DNA from: Burkholderiales bacterium
Lineage (GTDB): Bacteria; Pseudomonadota; Gammaproteobacteria; Burkholderiales; Burkholderiaceae_B
Length of the DNA stretch: 64,000 nt
Direction of reading: 5' to 3'
Assembly (NCBI GenBank): GCA_027484315.1
Contig: JAIXTE010000129.1
Coordinates: 92,043-156,042 of the forward strand
Position numbers and translations under genes: made by a program. Under the pieces are notes generated by a model. That model was not told the origin of the DNA. It was given only the letters and a program-made list of their open reading frames with translations, and did no database searches. Positions 39,856 to 49,050 of this stretch are shown in pieces (positions within the stretch are counted from its first letter, which is position 1; every line of letters starts with the position of its first letter).

Positions 39856-40539
39856 ATGAGTGACAGTTTTTTAAGTCGGTGGTCCCGGCGCAAAATCGAA
39901 GTTCGGAACCTGGAGAAGGAGGGACTGCTCCCGGTTCAGGCAGCAGAGTCTTCCCTGGCACAAGTACCTGCACCGCTTTCCGTTGGCAATGTGCCTGAGA
40001 ATCCCGCGGCGACGGTTGCCCCAGTTCAATCTGCATCCCCTGAAGTTGCTCTGCCTACCGAGGCGGATTTGAAGCTGGTGGAGCAGGGCGGTGACATCAA
40101 GGCATTCTTGATGGACAAGGTGGCGCCGGAGCTTAAGAACAAGGCGTTCAAGGCCTTGTTTTCGCGACCTGAATTCAATGTGATGGATGGCCTAGATATT
40201 TATATCGATGATTACAACAAGTTCATCCCTTTGAGCCAGGAAGACATCGGAAAAATGACTTTGTCCAAGCAGTTGTTGAGTCGACCTGATCTGGACATGA
40301 TCAAACCGGATGTATTGATGGATTTACCACCCAGTGTGGGCGACGAAACCCAGGATCTTTCGGACGTTCAACTTGAAGGCGCTGAACCGGATGAATCGTC
40401 TGAAAACCTGCATCCAGCACATCCAGCTTCAGAAAACCATGAAACAGTCAGGGTTATCCCTGATGCGTTGCAAGATATTGATTCTAATAATATTGATACA
40501 AATCGATCGTTTGAAAAGCCAGGTGATTTTTCGGCTTGA
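39856..40539 (+). CDS. DUF3306 domain protein
   Basis: This 227-residue soluble protein begins SDSFLSRWSRRKIEVR, the hallmark of DUF3306. It has a central conserved block (KALFSRPEFNVMDGLDIYIDDYNKF) and a long acidic low-complexity tail. The family clusters with formate dehydrogenase genes, and its role is unknown, possibly enzyme maturation. AAGGACGAG lies upstream of the ATG. It forms a pair with the DUF3305 gene. Confidence 0.85.
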   Translation: MSDSFLSRWSRRKIEVRNLEKEGLLPVQAAESSLAQVPAPLSVGNVPENPAATVAPVQSASPEVALPTEADLKLVEQGGDIKAFLMDKVAPELKNKAFKALFSRPEFNVMDGLDIYIDDYNKFIPLSQEDIGKMTLSKQLLSRPDLDMIKPDVLMDLPPSVGDETQDLSDVQLEGAEPDESSENLHPAHPASENHETVRVIPDALQDIDSNNIDTNRSFEKPGDFSA

Positions 40540-40663
40540 CTGGTACTTTTTGTCCCACCCCTCAAACAGTTTGATACAGACAAAATGAACCACCTTGTGG
40601 GGGCGGTTCAAATGCTGTTTTTCTAGTGCATTGATTACACGGGAAAAATATTCAAACCGCCTT

Positions 40664-40680
40664 CTGGCACAAGTTTTGCA
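40664..40680 (+). promoter_or_regulatory. Sigma-54 (RpoN) promoter for the formate dehydrogenase operon
   Basis: CTGGCACAAGTTTTGCA matches the sigma-54 consensus YTGGCACGRNNNTTGCW at every defined position except the G after CAC. The GG and GC doublets have the required spacing. It lies 36 bases before the first gene of the formate dehydrogenase operon, placing the transcription start about 25 bases before the ATG. Sigma-54 control also requires an enhancer-binding activator, which is not in this window. Confidence 0.75.
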
Positions 40681-40716
40681 AATAATTGCCAAATAACCAA
40701 AACAGAAGTATTAGAA

Positions 40717-42831
40717 ATGACCAACTCGGATGTGTTTGTGTGTGGTTGCCAGGGAAGTGGCGAGACAGTCGACAAAGCGTTGCAAAACGTGAGTGTTGAC
40801 GGTATTCGTTTTGTGTCTGCACAACGCGCTTGTCGCGATGGAATCACCCAAGTGCTGGACGCAAAAAATCAGACAAGTGGCGCGCGCTGTTTCGTGGGTT
40901 GCACCCAGGAACAGGCTGTTTTTGAGTCTGTCGCGCAAAGTGGTGCTGTTCAAAACATCGAATTTGTGAATTTGCGGGGTTTGCTCCGCGGGCAGCCTTC
41001 ATCACAAACTTCCCCGGAGGCGGCGGCCACTGTGGCGGCACTGGCCGCGTACGAATCGGATTTCCGTGTTGAACCCGTGCCTGCTGTGTTGTTCTCATCC
41101 AAGGGCCGTGTGGCCATGGTGGTGAACAACGACAAGCAGTTGCAACATGCGCAGACCCTTTCCAACAACCTGACCGTTGATTTGTTGGTTAAAGACCCGT
41201 CCGCGTTGGTGTTGCCAGCCAAGCGCAACCTGAATGTCATGGCCTTGTCAGTGGACTCTGTAAGCGGTTACCTGGGTGCATTCACCCTGAGTACCCGCAA
41301 AAGCAATCCTGTTGACATGGAACTGTGCACCCGTTGTGGCGCTTGCGTGGATGCCTGTCCTACACAATCAATTTCCAAAGATTCCTTCACGATCGACCTG
41401 AACAGCTGCGACAAAACTGGCGCCTGTATCAAGGCTTGCGGCGAGTTCAAGGCCATTTCATTTTCAGACCTGAATTCGCTTGAAGAACGCCAATACGACA
41501 TGGTGATTGATTGCACCATGCCCGGCCTGTTTTCCGACCGCCAGGCCCCCTTGGGCTATTGGCATGTGGGTGACAGCGAACAGTTGTTGCTGGAAGCCAT
41601 GCTGGACGCCGTTCAAACCGTGGGGGAATTCGAGAAGCCCAAGTTTTTTGAATACAAGTCCAGCATCTGTGCACACAGCCGTTCAAACAAGACCGGATGC
41701 AACAGCTGTATCGATGCCTGCAGCACAAAGGCGATCAAATCTGCTGGTGAAAAAATTGAAGTCAATCCTCACTTGTGTCTGGGCTGCGGCGCATGTACTA
41801 CCGTGTGCCCAACCGGTGCGATCCAGTTCGCTTTGAGCCCGGCGACCGTGCAAGGTCGCTCGATCAAGTCAGCCATCAAGGCATTTCGGTCCAATGGTGG
41901 CAAGAAGCTTGAGCTGGTGTTTCACGGCCCCGACCTGGACCACAACTGGCTGGAAACTTCGAAAAAAACCAACAGACCTGCCTTGGCAAAATCGCCTGTT
42001 TCTGATTTCAGCTTACTGCCCATTGAACTGAACCACAGCGCAAGTATCGGGCCTGATCTTTGGCTGTCTGCATTGGCTTTCGGCGCAGACCGCATCACGG
42101 TGCTGCAGTCGGCCGTTGAATCCAGCCACTACGGAGAGCCGTTGGGTGCGCACGCAGGTTGGGTGAATGAGTTGCTCGAAGCCATGGGCTTGCAGCAGCG
42201 CATTCGTGTGCTGCACATGGGCGAAACATCACAACTGTTTGAGCCGGTCAGTTTGCCTGCCTTGGGCGTCACGCCGGCCAGTTTTGAATTGTCTTCAAAC
42301 AAGCGCACCCGCATGGAGTTTGCGGTTGACCATTTGGCAGAACACGCTCAAACCCATGCGAAGCTCAGTTTCGCAGAGCCGATTGCGCTTTCAGCCGCTG
42401 CGCCGTTTGGTGCCGTGTTGGTGAACAAGGACAAATGCACTCTGTGCATGAGCTGTACCAGCGCATGCCCGGCATCTGCCCTGATCGACAATCCCGAAAA
42501 ACCACAACTTCGCTTCATTGAACGCAATTGCGTGCAATGCGGCCTGTGCGTTGAAACCTGTCCTGAAAATGCCATGCAACTGGTGCCCCAATTGTTGTTG
42601 GGCCCGGCCGCGCGCGAAAAGCGTGTGCTGAACGAATCGCAGCCATTCCACTGCATCAGCTGTGGCAAGGCTTTTGGTACCAAGCACATGATCGACAACA
42701 TGTTTGCCAAGTTGAGCCAGCACAGCATGTTTGAACGAAACGCCAACCGCCTGAAGATGTGCGCCGATTGCCGCGTGACCGACATGTACAGCGCCAAGGA
42801 TGAAATGACAATTTTCGAGGTGAAGAAATGA
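40717..42831 (+). CDS. Poly-ferredoxin-type 4Fe-4S protein of the formate dehydrogenase locus
   Basis: This 704-residue cytoplasmic protein has three ferredoxin-like regions: CTRCGACVDACP (about 205), CLGCGACTTVCP (about 350, preceded by GCNSCIDAC) and CTLCMSCTSACP with CVQCGLCVETCP (about 575–615). A terminal CISC…CADC pair follows. It could carry electrons or act in assembly. Homologs often lead formate dehydrogenase operons in beta- and gammaproteobacteria, but the exact job is unresolved. It overlaps the TorD-like gene by 4 bases (ATGA) and is the first gene behind the sigma-54 promoter. Confidence 0.88.
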   Translation: MTNSDVFVCGCQGSGETVDKALQNVSVDGIRFVSAQRACRDGITQVLDAKNQTSGARCFVGCTQEQAVFESVAQSGAVQNIEFVNLRGLLRGQPSSQTSPEAAATVAALAAYESDFRVEPVPAVLFSSKGRVAMVVNNDKQLQHAQTLSNNLTVDLLVKDPSALVLPAKRNLNVMALSVDSVSGYLGAFTLSTRKSNPVDMELCTRCGACVDACPTQSISKDSFTIDLNSCDKTGACIKACGEFKAISFSDLNSLEERQYDMVIDCTMPGLFSDRQAPLGYWHVGDSEQLLLEAMLDAVQTVGEFEKPKFFEYKSSICAHSRSNKTGCNSCIDACSTKAIKSAGEKIEVNPHLCLGCGACTTVCPTGAIQFALSPATVQGRSIKSAIKAFRSNGGKKLELVFHGPDLDHNWLETSKKTNRPALAKSPVSDFSLLPIELNHSASIGPDLWLSALAFGADRITVLQSAVESSHYGEPLGAHAGWVNELLEAMGLQQRIRVLHMGETSQLFEPVSLPALGVTPASFELSSNKRTRMEFAVDHLAEHAQTHAKLSFAEPIALSAAAPFGAVLVNKDKCTLCMSCTSACPASALIDNPEKPQLRFIERNCVQCGLCVETCPENAMQLVPQLLLGPAAREKRVLNESQPFHCISCGKAFGTKHMIDNMFAKLSQHSMFERNANRLKMCADCRVTDMYSAKDEMTIFEVKK

Positions 42832-43454
42832 CCTTGCAAGCGCAACACGATGAGCAGTTGCTGGCCGGTGAAGACTGGGCGCGTGCCGATTTTTACGGTC
42901 TGCTGTCCCAATTGTTTTCAGGCAACGTCACCGATGAATTTCTGGCCCGGTTTCGCGAGATTGACCGTGCATCGCTGGACATCACGACTCCGCTTGGCTT
43001 TGAGTTTTCGGAGCTGCTTCGAGTGGTCAGCCAGTTTGACAGCAAACAGGTCAACCAGGAATTTGTCGACAACTTCATCGGCGTAGGTCGTCCTGAAGTG
43101 ATGCTTTACGGTTCGTATTTCCTTTCCGGTTTTCTGAATGAAAAGCCCCTGGTGGGTTTGCGTGATGACTTGGCCAAATTGGGCCTGACCCGGGATGAAG
43201 CGCTGGTCGAGACCGAAGATCACATCGCATTTTTGTGCGAAGTCATGCGCTACCTGATCTTGGCTGATGATCCTCCCGTGCCGTTTGCAGAGCAGCGCGC
43301 TTTTTTTCAATCCCATGTGGCGATGTGGTATGACCGCATGTGCGATGACATTGAGGCAGCAGCCAATACCGATTTTTACAAAGCAGTGGGTCGTTTGGCC
43401 CGCGTGTTTTTTGATGTTGAAACACAGTCTTTCGATTTTGAAAGTGCCGTTTGA
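42828..43454 (+). CDS. TorD-family molybdoenzyme chaperone
   Basis: This all-helical 208-residue protein of the TorD/DmsD family protects and checks Tat-exported molybdoenzymes before export (features: YGLLSQLFSG, VSQFDSKQVNQEFVDNFIGVGRPEVMLYGSYFL, EDHIAFLCEVMRYL). The likely client is the formate dehydrogenase large subunit two genes downstream. It overlaps both neighbours (ATGA upstream, TTGA-type stop near the next start). Confidence 0.9.
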   Translation: MTLQAQHDEQLLAGEDWARADFYGLLSQLFSGNVTDEFLARFREIDRASLDITTPLGFEFSELLRVVSQFDSKQVNQEFVDNFIGVGRPEVMLYGSYFLSGFLNEKPLVGLRDDLAKLGLTRDEALVETEDHIAFLCEVMRYLILADDPPVPFAEQRAFFQSHVAMWYDRMCDDIEAAANTDFYKAVGRLARVFFDVETQSFDFESAV

Positions 43455-43468
43455 TTGGAGATGATGAG

Positions 43469-43687
43469 ATGACCAAGAAAATGATAAGTCAAGACCAGCC
43501 AAAGCTAGCAAGACGCCAGTTTCTGGTGGGTGCTGGTGCAGGGGTTGCCGCCGCCGGCGCTGCATTGATAGTCAGCACACAACCAGAAGTGTTGCAGCAA
43601 GCTGCCGCTGATGGCGCAGAACAGCAATCGAAAGGCTATCAGCTCTCTGAGCATGTAAAAACCTACTACAGAACCTTGCTGGTGTAA
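43469..43687 (+). CDS. Small Tat-signal protein of formate dehydrogenase operon
   Basis: This 72-residue protein is almost entirely a twin-arginine signal (LARRQFLVGAGAGVAAAGAALIVS) plus a short tail ending KTYYRTLLV. Small Tat proteins of this kind often sit just before fdhA, and their role is unknown, possibly assembly. I use the ATG with GGAG eight bases upstream (MTKKMISQ); the track start is a TTG overlapping the chaperone stop. Confidence 0.85.
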   Translation: MTKKMISQDQPKLARRQFLVGAGAGVAAAGAALIVSTQPEVLQQAAADGAEQQSKGYQLSEHVKTYYRTLLV

Positions 43688-43702
43688 TTCGGGGAGACAG
43701 GA

Positions 43703-46642
43703 ATGTTAAAGAAGAGAGAAGACACAACAGTGGGCAAGGCGATTCCCAACCACAACCACAGTTTGCTGAACAAGATCGGATCACGCCTGGGTGCCACAAT
43801 GGACCGCCGTGCATTTCTGAAGCGTTCGGGCATTGGCGTGGGCGCGGGTGCTGTTGCAGGCAGCTTGCCCTTTGGTATGGTCCGCAAGGCCGAAGCCAAG
43901 GCTGAGGGTGGTACTGCAGGCGGAAAAATTGAGATCAAGCGTACAATTTGTTCGCATTGCTCAGTAGGCTGTGCCACCGACGCAGTTGTTCAGAATGGCG
44001 TTTGGGTTCGTCAGAACCCTGTATTCGACAGCCCGATCAACCTGGGTGCACATTGTGCCAAGGGCGCAGCATTGCGCGAACATGGTCATGGCGAACACCG
44101 CCTGAAGTACCCCATGAAGCTGGTTGACGGCAAGTACCAGAAAATCACCTGGGACGAAGCACTGGACGGCATCACCAAGAAGATGTTGGCGCTGCGTGAA
44201 GAGAACGGCCCTGATTCGCTGTTTTTCATTGGTTCCTCCAAGCACAGCAACGAGCAGGCTTACCTGCTGCGCAAATGGGTTTCCCTGTGGGGCACCAACA
44301 ACTGCGACCACCAGGCGCGTATTTGCCATTCCACCACAGTGGCTGGTGTGGCCAACACCTGGGGTTATGGTGCAATGACCAACTCCTACAACGACATGCA
44401 AAACACCAAGTGTGCGTTGTACATCGGCTCCAACGCTGCTGAGGCTCACCCTGTATCCATGCTGCACATGTTGCATGCCAAGGAAACAGGCGCGAAGATG
44501 ATCGTGGTGGACCCACGCTTCACACGCACGGCAGCCCGTGCGGATGAATATGTGCGCATTCGTTCCGGCAGTGACATTCCATTCCTGTTCGGCATGCTCT
44601 ACCACATTTTCAAAAATGGCTGGGAAGACAAGAAGTACATCAATGACCGTGTCTATGGCATGGACCAGATCAAGGCCGAGGTGATGGCCAACTGGACACC
44701 CGACAAGGTCGAAGAGGCTTGTGGCGTGGGCGAAGCCCAGTTGTACAAGGTCACCGAAATGATGGCCAAATCCAAGCCATCGACCATCGTGTGGTGTATG
44801 GGTCAAACCCAGCACACTATCGGTAACGCCATTGTTCGTGCCTCCTGCATCTTGCAACTGGCCTTGGGCAACGTCGGTATTTCCGGTGGTGGGACCAACA
44901 TTTTCCGTGGTCACTGCAACGTTCAAGGCGCCACTGACGTGGGCCCGAACCCGGATTCACTGCCTGGCTACTATGGCGTGGCAGAGGGTTCCTGGAAGCA
45001 CTGGTGCCGTGTGTGGGGACTGGACTACGAATACGTCAAGAGCCGCTATGCTGAAGGCATGAGCACCAAGGGCGGTATGACAGTCTCGCGCTGGGTAGAC
45101 GGTGTGCTTGAGAACCCGGAACTGATCGATCAGAAAGCAGGCAACCTGCGTGGTTTGTTCTTCTGGGGGCATGCACCGAACTCGCAAACCCGTGGTCTGG
45201 ACATGAAAAAAGCCATGGACAAGCTGGATTTGCTGGTCGTGGTCGATCCTTACCCAACCGCAGCAGCAGCCATGGCTGCGATGCCAGGTGACCCTGCAGG
45301 TTTGAACCCGAATCGGGAAGTGTATCTGTTGCCAGCTACAACCCAATTTGAATCATCCGGTTCAATCACGGCTTCCAACCGGTCCATTCAGTGGCGTGAG
45401 AAGGTGATCGAGCCTTTGTATGACAGCCGCAATGACCACATGATCATGTATCAACTGGCCGAGAAGCTGGGTTACGCAGCAGAGTTGACCAAGAATCTGA
45501 CCATGGTCAAGGGCAAGGGCGGCATGATGGAACCGGAGATCGAATCCATCTTGCGTGAAATCAACAAAGGCACCTGGACAATCGGTTACACCGGTCAAAG
45601 CCCCGAACGCCTGAAGTTGCACATGAAAAACATGCACACCTTCAACGTTCGCACCTTGAAAGCAGAGGGCGGACCTTGTGATGGTGAATATTTCGGTTTG
45701 CCATGGCCATGCTACGGCACGCCCGAAATGAAGCATCCCGGTTCTCCCAACCTGTACCAGACCGACAAACACGTGATGGACGGTGGCGGGAACTTCCGCG
45801 CCAACTTCGGTGTGGAAAAAGACGGTGTCAGCCTGTTGGCTGAAGACGGATCACACTCACTGGGTGCTGAAATTACAACCGGTTATCCCGAATTCACAGC
45901 GGACATGATGAAACAGCTGGGCTGGTGGGACGATTTGACCGAGGCGGAGAAAACCGAAGCCGAAGGCAAGAACTGGAAAACCGACCTGTCAGGTGGTATT
46001 CAGCGCGTTGTCATGAAGCATGGTTGCCATCCTTTCGGTAACGCCAAGGCCCGTGCCGTGGTGTGGAACTTCCCTGATCCAATACCCAAGCACCGCGAAC
46101 CGCTGTACTCGACCAAGCCTGACCTGGTGGCCAAGTACCCAACGCATGACGACAAGGCTGCTTTCTGGCGCTTGCCAACCCTGTACAAATCAGTTCAGGA
46201 AAAGAATGCCGACATTGGCAAATCCTTCCCCTTGATCATGACGTCAGGTCGTTTGGTGGAGTACGAAGGTGGTGGTGAAGAAACACGTTCCAACCCCTGG
46301 TTGGCTGAATTGCAACAAGACATGTTTGTTGAAATCAACCCCAAGGCAGCGAATGACCGCGGTATCAAACATGGTGATCAGGTTCGCGTGACTACACCGA
46401 CCGGCGCAAAAATCCAGGTGCAAGCCTTGGTTACCCGCCGAGTGGCTGCAGACACCGTGTTCTTGCCTTTCCACTTCTCAGGACACTGGGAAGGAAAGGA
46501 CATGATCAGCAGCTACCCCGAAGGCGCCGCACCCATTGTGCGTGGCGAATCCGTCAACACCGCAACCACCTATGGTTACGACGTGGTGACGATGATGCAG
46601 GAAACAAAAACAACCGTGTGCCAAATCGAGAAGTTGGCATAA
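43703..46642 (+). CDS. fdhA: Formate dehydrogenase catalytic subunit, Tat-exported
   Basis: This 979-residue periplasmic molybdopterin oxidoreductase oxidises formate to CO2. A Tat motif (DRRAFLKRSG) near residue 33 is followed by a 4Fe-4S motif (CSHCSVGC) near residue 87, then molybdopterin-binding domains. The metal ligand in QARICHSTT is an ordinary cysteine (codon TGC, residue 208), so this is the non-selenium form. The C-terminal dinucleotide-binding domain has HGDQVRVTTPTGAKI. GGGGAG precedes the ATG. It is the core of the operon with FdhB and the cytochrome b subunit. The cofactor genes and FdhD are nearby. Confidence 0.96.
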   Translation: MLKKREDTTVGKAIPNHNHSLLNKIGSRLGATMDRRAFLKRSGIGVGAGAVAGSLPFGMVRKAEAKAEGGTAGGKIEIKRTICSHCSVGCATDAVVQNGVWVRQNPVFDSPINLGAHCAKGAALREHGHGEHRLKYPMKLVDGKYQKITWDEALDGITKKMLALREENGPDSLFFIGSSKHSNEQAYLLRKWVSLWGTNNCDHQARICHSTTVAGVANTWGYGAMTNSYNDMQNTKCALYIGSNAAEAHPVSMLHMLHAKETGAKMIVVDPRFTRTAARADEYVRIRSGSDIPFLFGMLYHIFKNGWEDKKYINDRVYGMDQIKAEVMANWTPDKVEEACGVGEAQLYKVTEMMAKSKPSTIVWCMGQTQHTIGNAIVRASCILQLALGNVGISGGGTNIFRGHCNVQGATDVGPNPDSLPGYYGVAEGSWKHWCRVWGLDYEYVKSRYAEGMSTKGGMTVSRWVDGVLENPELIDQKAGNLRGLFFWGHAPNSQTRGLDMKKAMDKLDLLVVVDPYPTAAAAMAAMPGDPAGLNPNREVYLLPATTQFESSGSITASNRSIQWREKVIEPLYDSRNDHMIMYQLAEKLGYAAELTKNLTMVKGKGGMMEPEIESILREINKGTWTIGYTGQSPERLKLHMKNMHTFNVRTLKAEGGPCDGEYFGLPWPCYGTPEMKHPGSPNLYQTDKHVMDGGGNFRANFGVEKDGVSLLAEDGSHSLGAEITTGYPEFTADMMKQLGWWDDLTEAEKTEAEGKNWKTDLSGGIQRVVMKHGCHPFGNAKARAVVWNFPDPIPKHREPLYSTKPDLVAKYPTHDDKAAFWRLPTLYKSVQEKNADIGKSFPLIMTSGRLVEYEGGGEETRSNPWLAELQQDMFVEINPKAANDRGIKHGDQVRVTTPTGAKIQVQALVTRRVAADTVFLPFHFSGHWEGKDMISSYPEGAAPIVRGESVNTATTYGYDVVTMMQETKTTVCQIEKLA

Positions 46643-46668
46643 GCACTTGATGCAAAGGAGATAACAAA

Positions 46669-47271
46669 ATGGCACGAATGAAGTTTCTATGTGATGCCGA
46701 GCGTTGCATTGAGTGCAATGGCTGCGTCACGGCCTGTAAAAACGAACACGAAGTGGCTTGGGGTATCAACCGCCGCCGCGTCGTGACCATCAACGACGGC
46801 GAACCCGGAGAGCGCTCTATCTCCGTGGCTTGCATGCACTGTTCAGACGCGCCTTGCCAGGCCGTGTGTCCAGTGAATTGCTTCTACAAAACCGATGAAG
46901 GTGTCGTGTTGCACGACAAGGACCTGTGTATCGGTTGTGGATATTGCTTCTACGCTTGCCCGTTCGGCGCACCACAATTCCCACAGGAAGGTGCATTTGG
47001 TCAGCGCGGCAAAATGGACAAGTGCACATTCTGTGCTGGCGGTCCTGAAGAAGACACTTCAGAAGCCGAGTTCGAGAAGTATGGTCGCAACCGCCTGGCT
47101 GAAGGCAAGCTGCCACTTTGCGCAGAAATGTGTTCAACCAAGGCCTTGCTGGCTGGTGACGGCGACGTAGTCTCCGACATCTTCCGCAACCGTGTGGTTG
47201 TTCGTGGCAAAGGCGCCGAAGTGTGGGGCTGGAGCTCAGCCTATGGTCAGCCAGCGAAGGAGGGCGCGTAA
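46669..47271 (+). CDS. fdhB: Formate dehydrogenase iron-sulfur subunit
   Basis: This 200-residue protein has four ferredoxin-like cysteine groups (CIECNGCVTACKNEH, CMHCSDAPCQAVCP, CIGCGYCFYACP and a final CTFCAGG…CAEMC). It transfers electrons from FdhA to the membrane cytochrome. It has no Tat signal of its own, so it is probably carried across with FdhA. AAGGAG lies upstream of the ATG. Confidence 0.95.
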   Translation: MARMKFLCDAERCIECNGCVTACKNEHEVAWGINRRRVVTINDGEPGERSISVACMHCSDAPCQAVCPVNCFYKTDEGVVLHDKDLCIGCGYCFYACPFGAPQFPQEGAFGQRGKMDKCTFCAGGPEEDTSEAEFEKYGRNRLAEGKLPLCAEMCSTKALLAGDGDVVSDIFRNRVVVRGKGAEVWGWSSAYGQPAKEGA

Positions 47272-47273
47272 TC

Positions 47274-47537
47274 ATGGCGCTTCGCAGCAAGCTGATTTTA
47301 TCCGGCGCAGTTGCAGGCCTTGTTCTGGTTGCCGGCTGTTCACCCCTGGAAGACGCCAATAACGGCAAGGGTTATGCGGGCAAAGCGGACACCCACGCCT
47401 TTGAAACAGGCGGCGGTGAATTCACCGCTGGCGGTTTCAAGGCAGGTGACAAGGAAGGCTGGGCAGACAACCTGAACGTTCGGGCCAAGGCGCAAAACGA
47501 GTACGTGCGTACTGGTGATTCGGCAAAGGCCCAATAA
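47274..47537 (+). CDS. Small lipoprotein in formate dehydrogenase operon
   Basis: This 87-residue protein has a lipoprotein signal with lipobox LVAGC, followed by a short hydrophilic tail with no known domain. I use the ATG two bases after the fdhB stop; the track start lies in fdhB. It is not a standard FDH subunit and may anchor or assemble the complex. Function unknown. Confidence 0.8.
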   Translation: MALRSKLILSGAVAGLVLVAGCSPLEDANNGKGYAGKADTHAFETGGGEFTAGGFKAGDKEGWADNLNVRAKAQNEYVRTGDSAKAQ

Positions 47538-47549
47538 GGAGAGTCAATC

Positions 47550-48626
47550 ATGACACATTCAACCATTCGGGCAGCGGCAAAGCCGGGCTTGAACAACGCC
47601 CTTGTGGCTTTGTTCACCGCCCTGGTGTTTGCTGTCTGCGCACTGTGGTCGGTCGGGGCCATGGCGCAAGACGCTTCTGAACGCTCACAAGCGCAAGTTC
47701 AGAAACAGCAAACCCAGCCCTTGAACAATTCACCGGTTTGGTCAGGTGTTGCTTCAGGTGAGTCCTTCACCACGGTGACCAAAGGCCGTGAAACTGGCGT
47801 TTTGATCAACAAAAGCGGTGAAACCTGGCGTGAAATGCGCAACGACTGGATTTCATTCATCGGTGGATGGGCAGTGGCCTTGGTGTTTTTGGCAATTGTC
47901 GGGGCTCACTTGGTAAAAGGCCCCGTGAAACTGCCCGAACCACGCACTGGAAAGCTGATCGAGCGCTTTACATCTGCTGAACGCCTTGCCCATTGGACCA
48001 TGGCTTTCAGTTTCGTAGCACTCGCGTTGACTGGCTTGTTGTTGATGTTTGGCAAGCACGTGCTTGCACCTTGGATGGGGCTCACGCTCAATTCATGGCT
48101 CGCTTCCATCAGCATCGTGATCCACAACTTTGTGGGCCCACTTTTCGCGGTCAGCATCATTGTGTTTTTCATCATGTATGTCAAAGACAACATGCCTGAG
48201 AAGAACGACATTGAGTGGCTCAAGAAAGGCGGCGGTATTTTCGGTCACGCACCAGCAGGCCGTTTCAACATGGGCGAGAAAATCTGGTTTTGGGGTGGTG
48301 TCACGGTACTTGGCCTGGTGGTGTCTACCACCGGCTTGATCCTTGACTTTCCGAACTTCGACCAGCCACGCCTGTTGATGCAGCAATCGCATGTCATTCA
48401 TGCCAGCGCAGCCTTGTTGTTCATCATCATGTCGATGGGCCACATCTACATTGGTTCAATCGGTATGGAAGGTGCACTTGAAGCCATGCGTGATGGCTAT
48501 GTGGACGAAACCTGGGCCAAGGCTCACCACGACGCTTGGTACGACGACATCAAATCCGGGAAGATTTCACCTGTTCGTTCAAAAGAAGGTGAAGCGGCCA
48601 TGGGATCTCAGGTAATGGTTCACTAA
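47550..48626 (+). CDS. Formate dehydrogenase cytochrome b556 (gamma) subunit
   Basis: This 358-residue protein has a signal-like N-terminus (FTALVFAVCALWSVGAMA), a periplasmic segment, then a transmembrane cytochrome b domain with four to five helices. Probable heme histidines are in RLAHWTMAF, VIHNFVGP and QQSHVIHASAAL. It passes electrons from FdhB to the quinone pool. AAGGAGAG precedes the ATG, and it is the last gene before a strong terminator. Confidence 0.94.
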   Translation: MTHSTIRAAAKPGLNNALVALFTALVFAVCALWSVGAMAQDASERSQAQVQKQQTQPLNNSPVWSGVASGESFTTVTKGRETGVLINKSGETWREMRNDWISFIGGWAVALVFLAIVGAHLVKGPVKLPEPRTGKLIERFTSAERLAHWTMAFSFVALALTGLLLMFGKHVLAPWMGLTLNSWLASISIVIHNFVGPLFAVSIIVFFIMYVKDNMPEKNDIEWLKKGGGIFGHAPAGRFNMGEKIWFWGGVTVLGLVVSTTGLILDFPNFDQPRLLMQQSHVIHASAALLFIIMSMGHIYIGSIGMEGALEAMRDGYVDETWAKAHHDAWYDDIKSGKISPVRSKEGEAAMGSQVMVH

Positions 48627-48663
48627 CGAAACGGTTCAAAACCAATTCGCTTCATGAACTTGA

Positions 48664-48693
48664 AAGCCCGCTCAGTATTGAGCGGGCTTTTTT
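48664..48693 (+). terminator. Rho-independent terminator of the formate dehydrogenase operon
   Basis: AAGCCCGCTCA pairs with TGAGCGGGCTT around a 4-base loop and is followed by an unbroken T-tract. It lies 38 bases after the cytochrome b stop. Confidence 0.95.
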
Positions 48694-49050
48694 CTTTGTT
48701 TCAAATATTTGTTGCAAGACTGCAATTGGTGCGAAGCACAAATAATGTGCGCACTAAACATAATCACGCCATTTAAAAGTGCAACATTATTCATTGTCGC
48801 AATAGGAGTTGTTGCCAATTATTCTGATCGCAATATGACGTAATCATTATTTAACAATCACATTCAAGTCATTGTATTTAAATAAATAACTATTGTTTTC
48901 TGAATTAAAACACTTTGCAGGTATGCATATTGCGTTTAATCAGGACAGAGGCGCTCCTCATGGGAATGCGATGCTTCCTCACTTTTTGTCTTGACGAGTC
49001 CCATGTTGGGTACGTGACTGCGGCAAAAAGGTTTCGATTAAGGAATCAGT
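48694..49050. other. AT-rich intergenic region upstream of lipase gene
   Basis: About 360 bases with no convincing gene and clearly lower GC than its surroundings, including runs such as TATTTAAATAAATAAC. An inverted repeat CATGGGA / TCCCATG (48959–48965 and 48999–49005) lies near the lipase start. It probably holds the lipase promoter and regulatory sites, but I cannot name them. Confidence 0.6.

Noticed and set aside
43961-44926. 321-codon minus-strand ORF opposite fdhA
   Set aside because: Shadow of a high-codon-bias gene; no ribosome site or homology pattern.
43703-46642. Selenocysteine formate dehydrogenase
   Set aside because: The metal-ligand codon is TGC in QARICHSTT and no in-frame TGA or SECIS-like hairpin follows.
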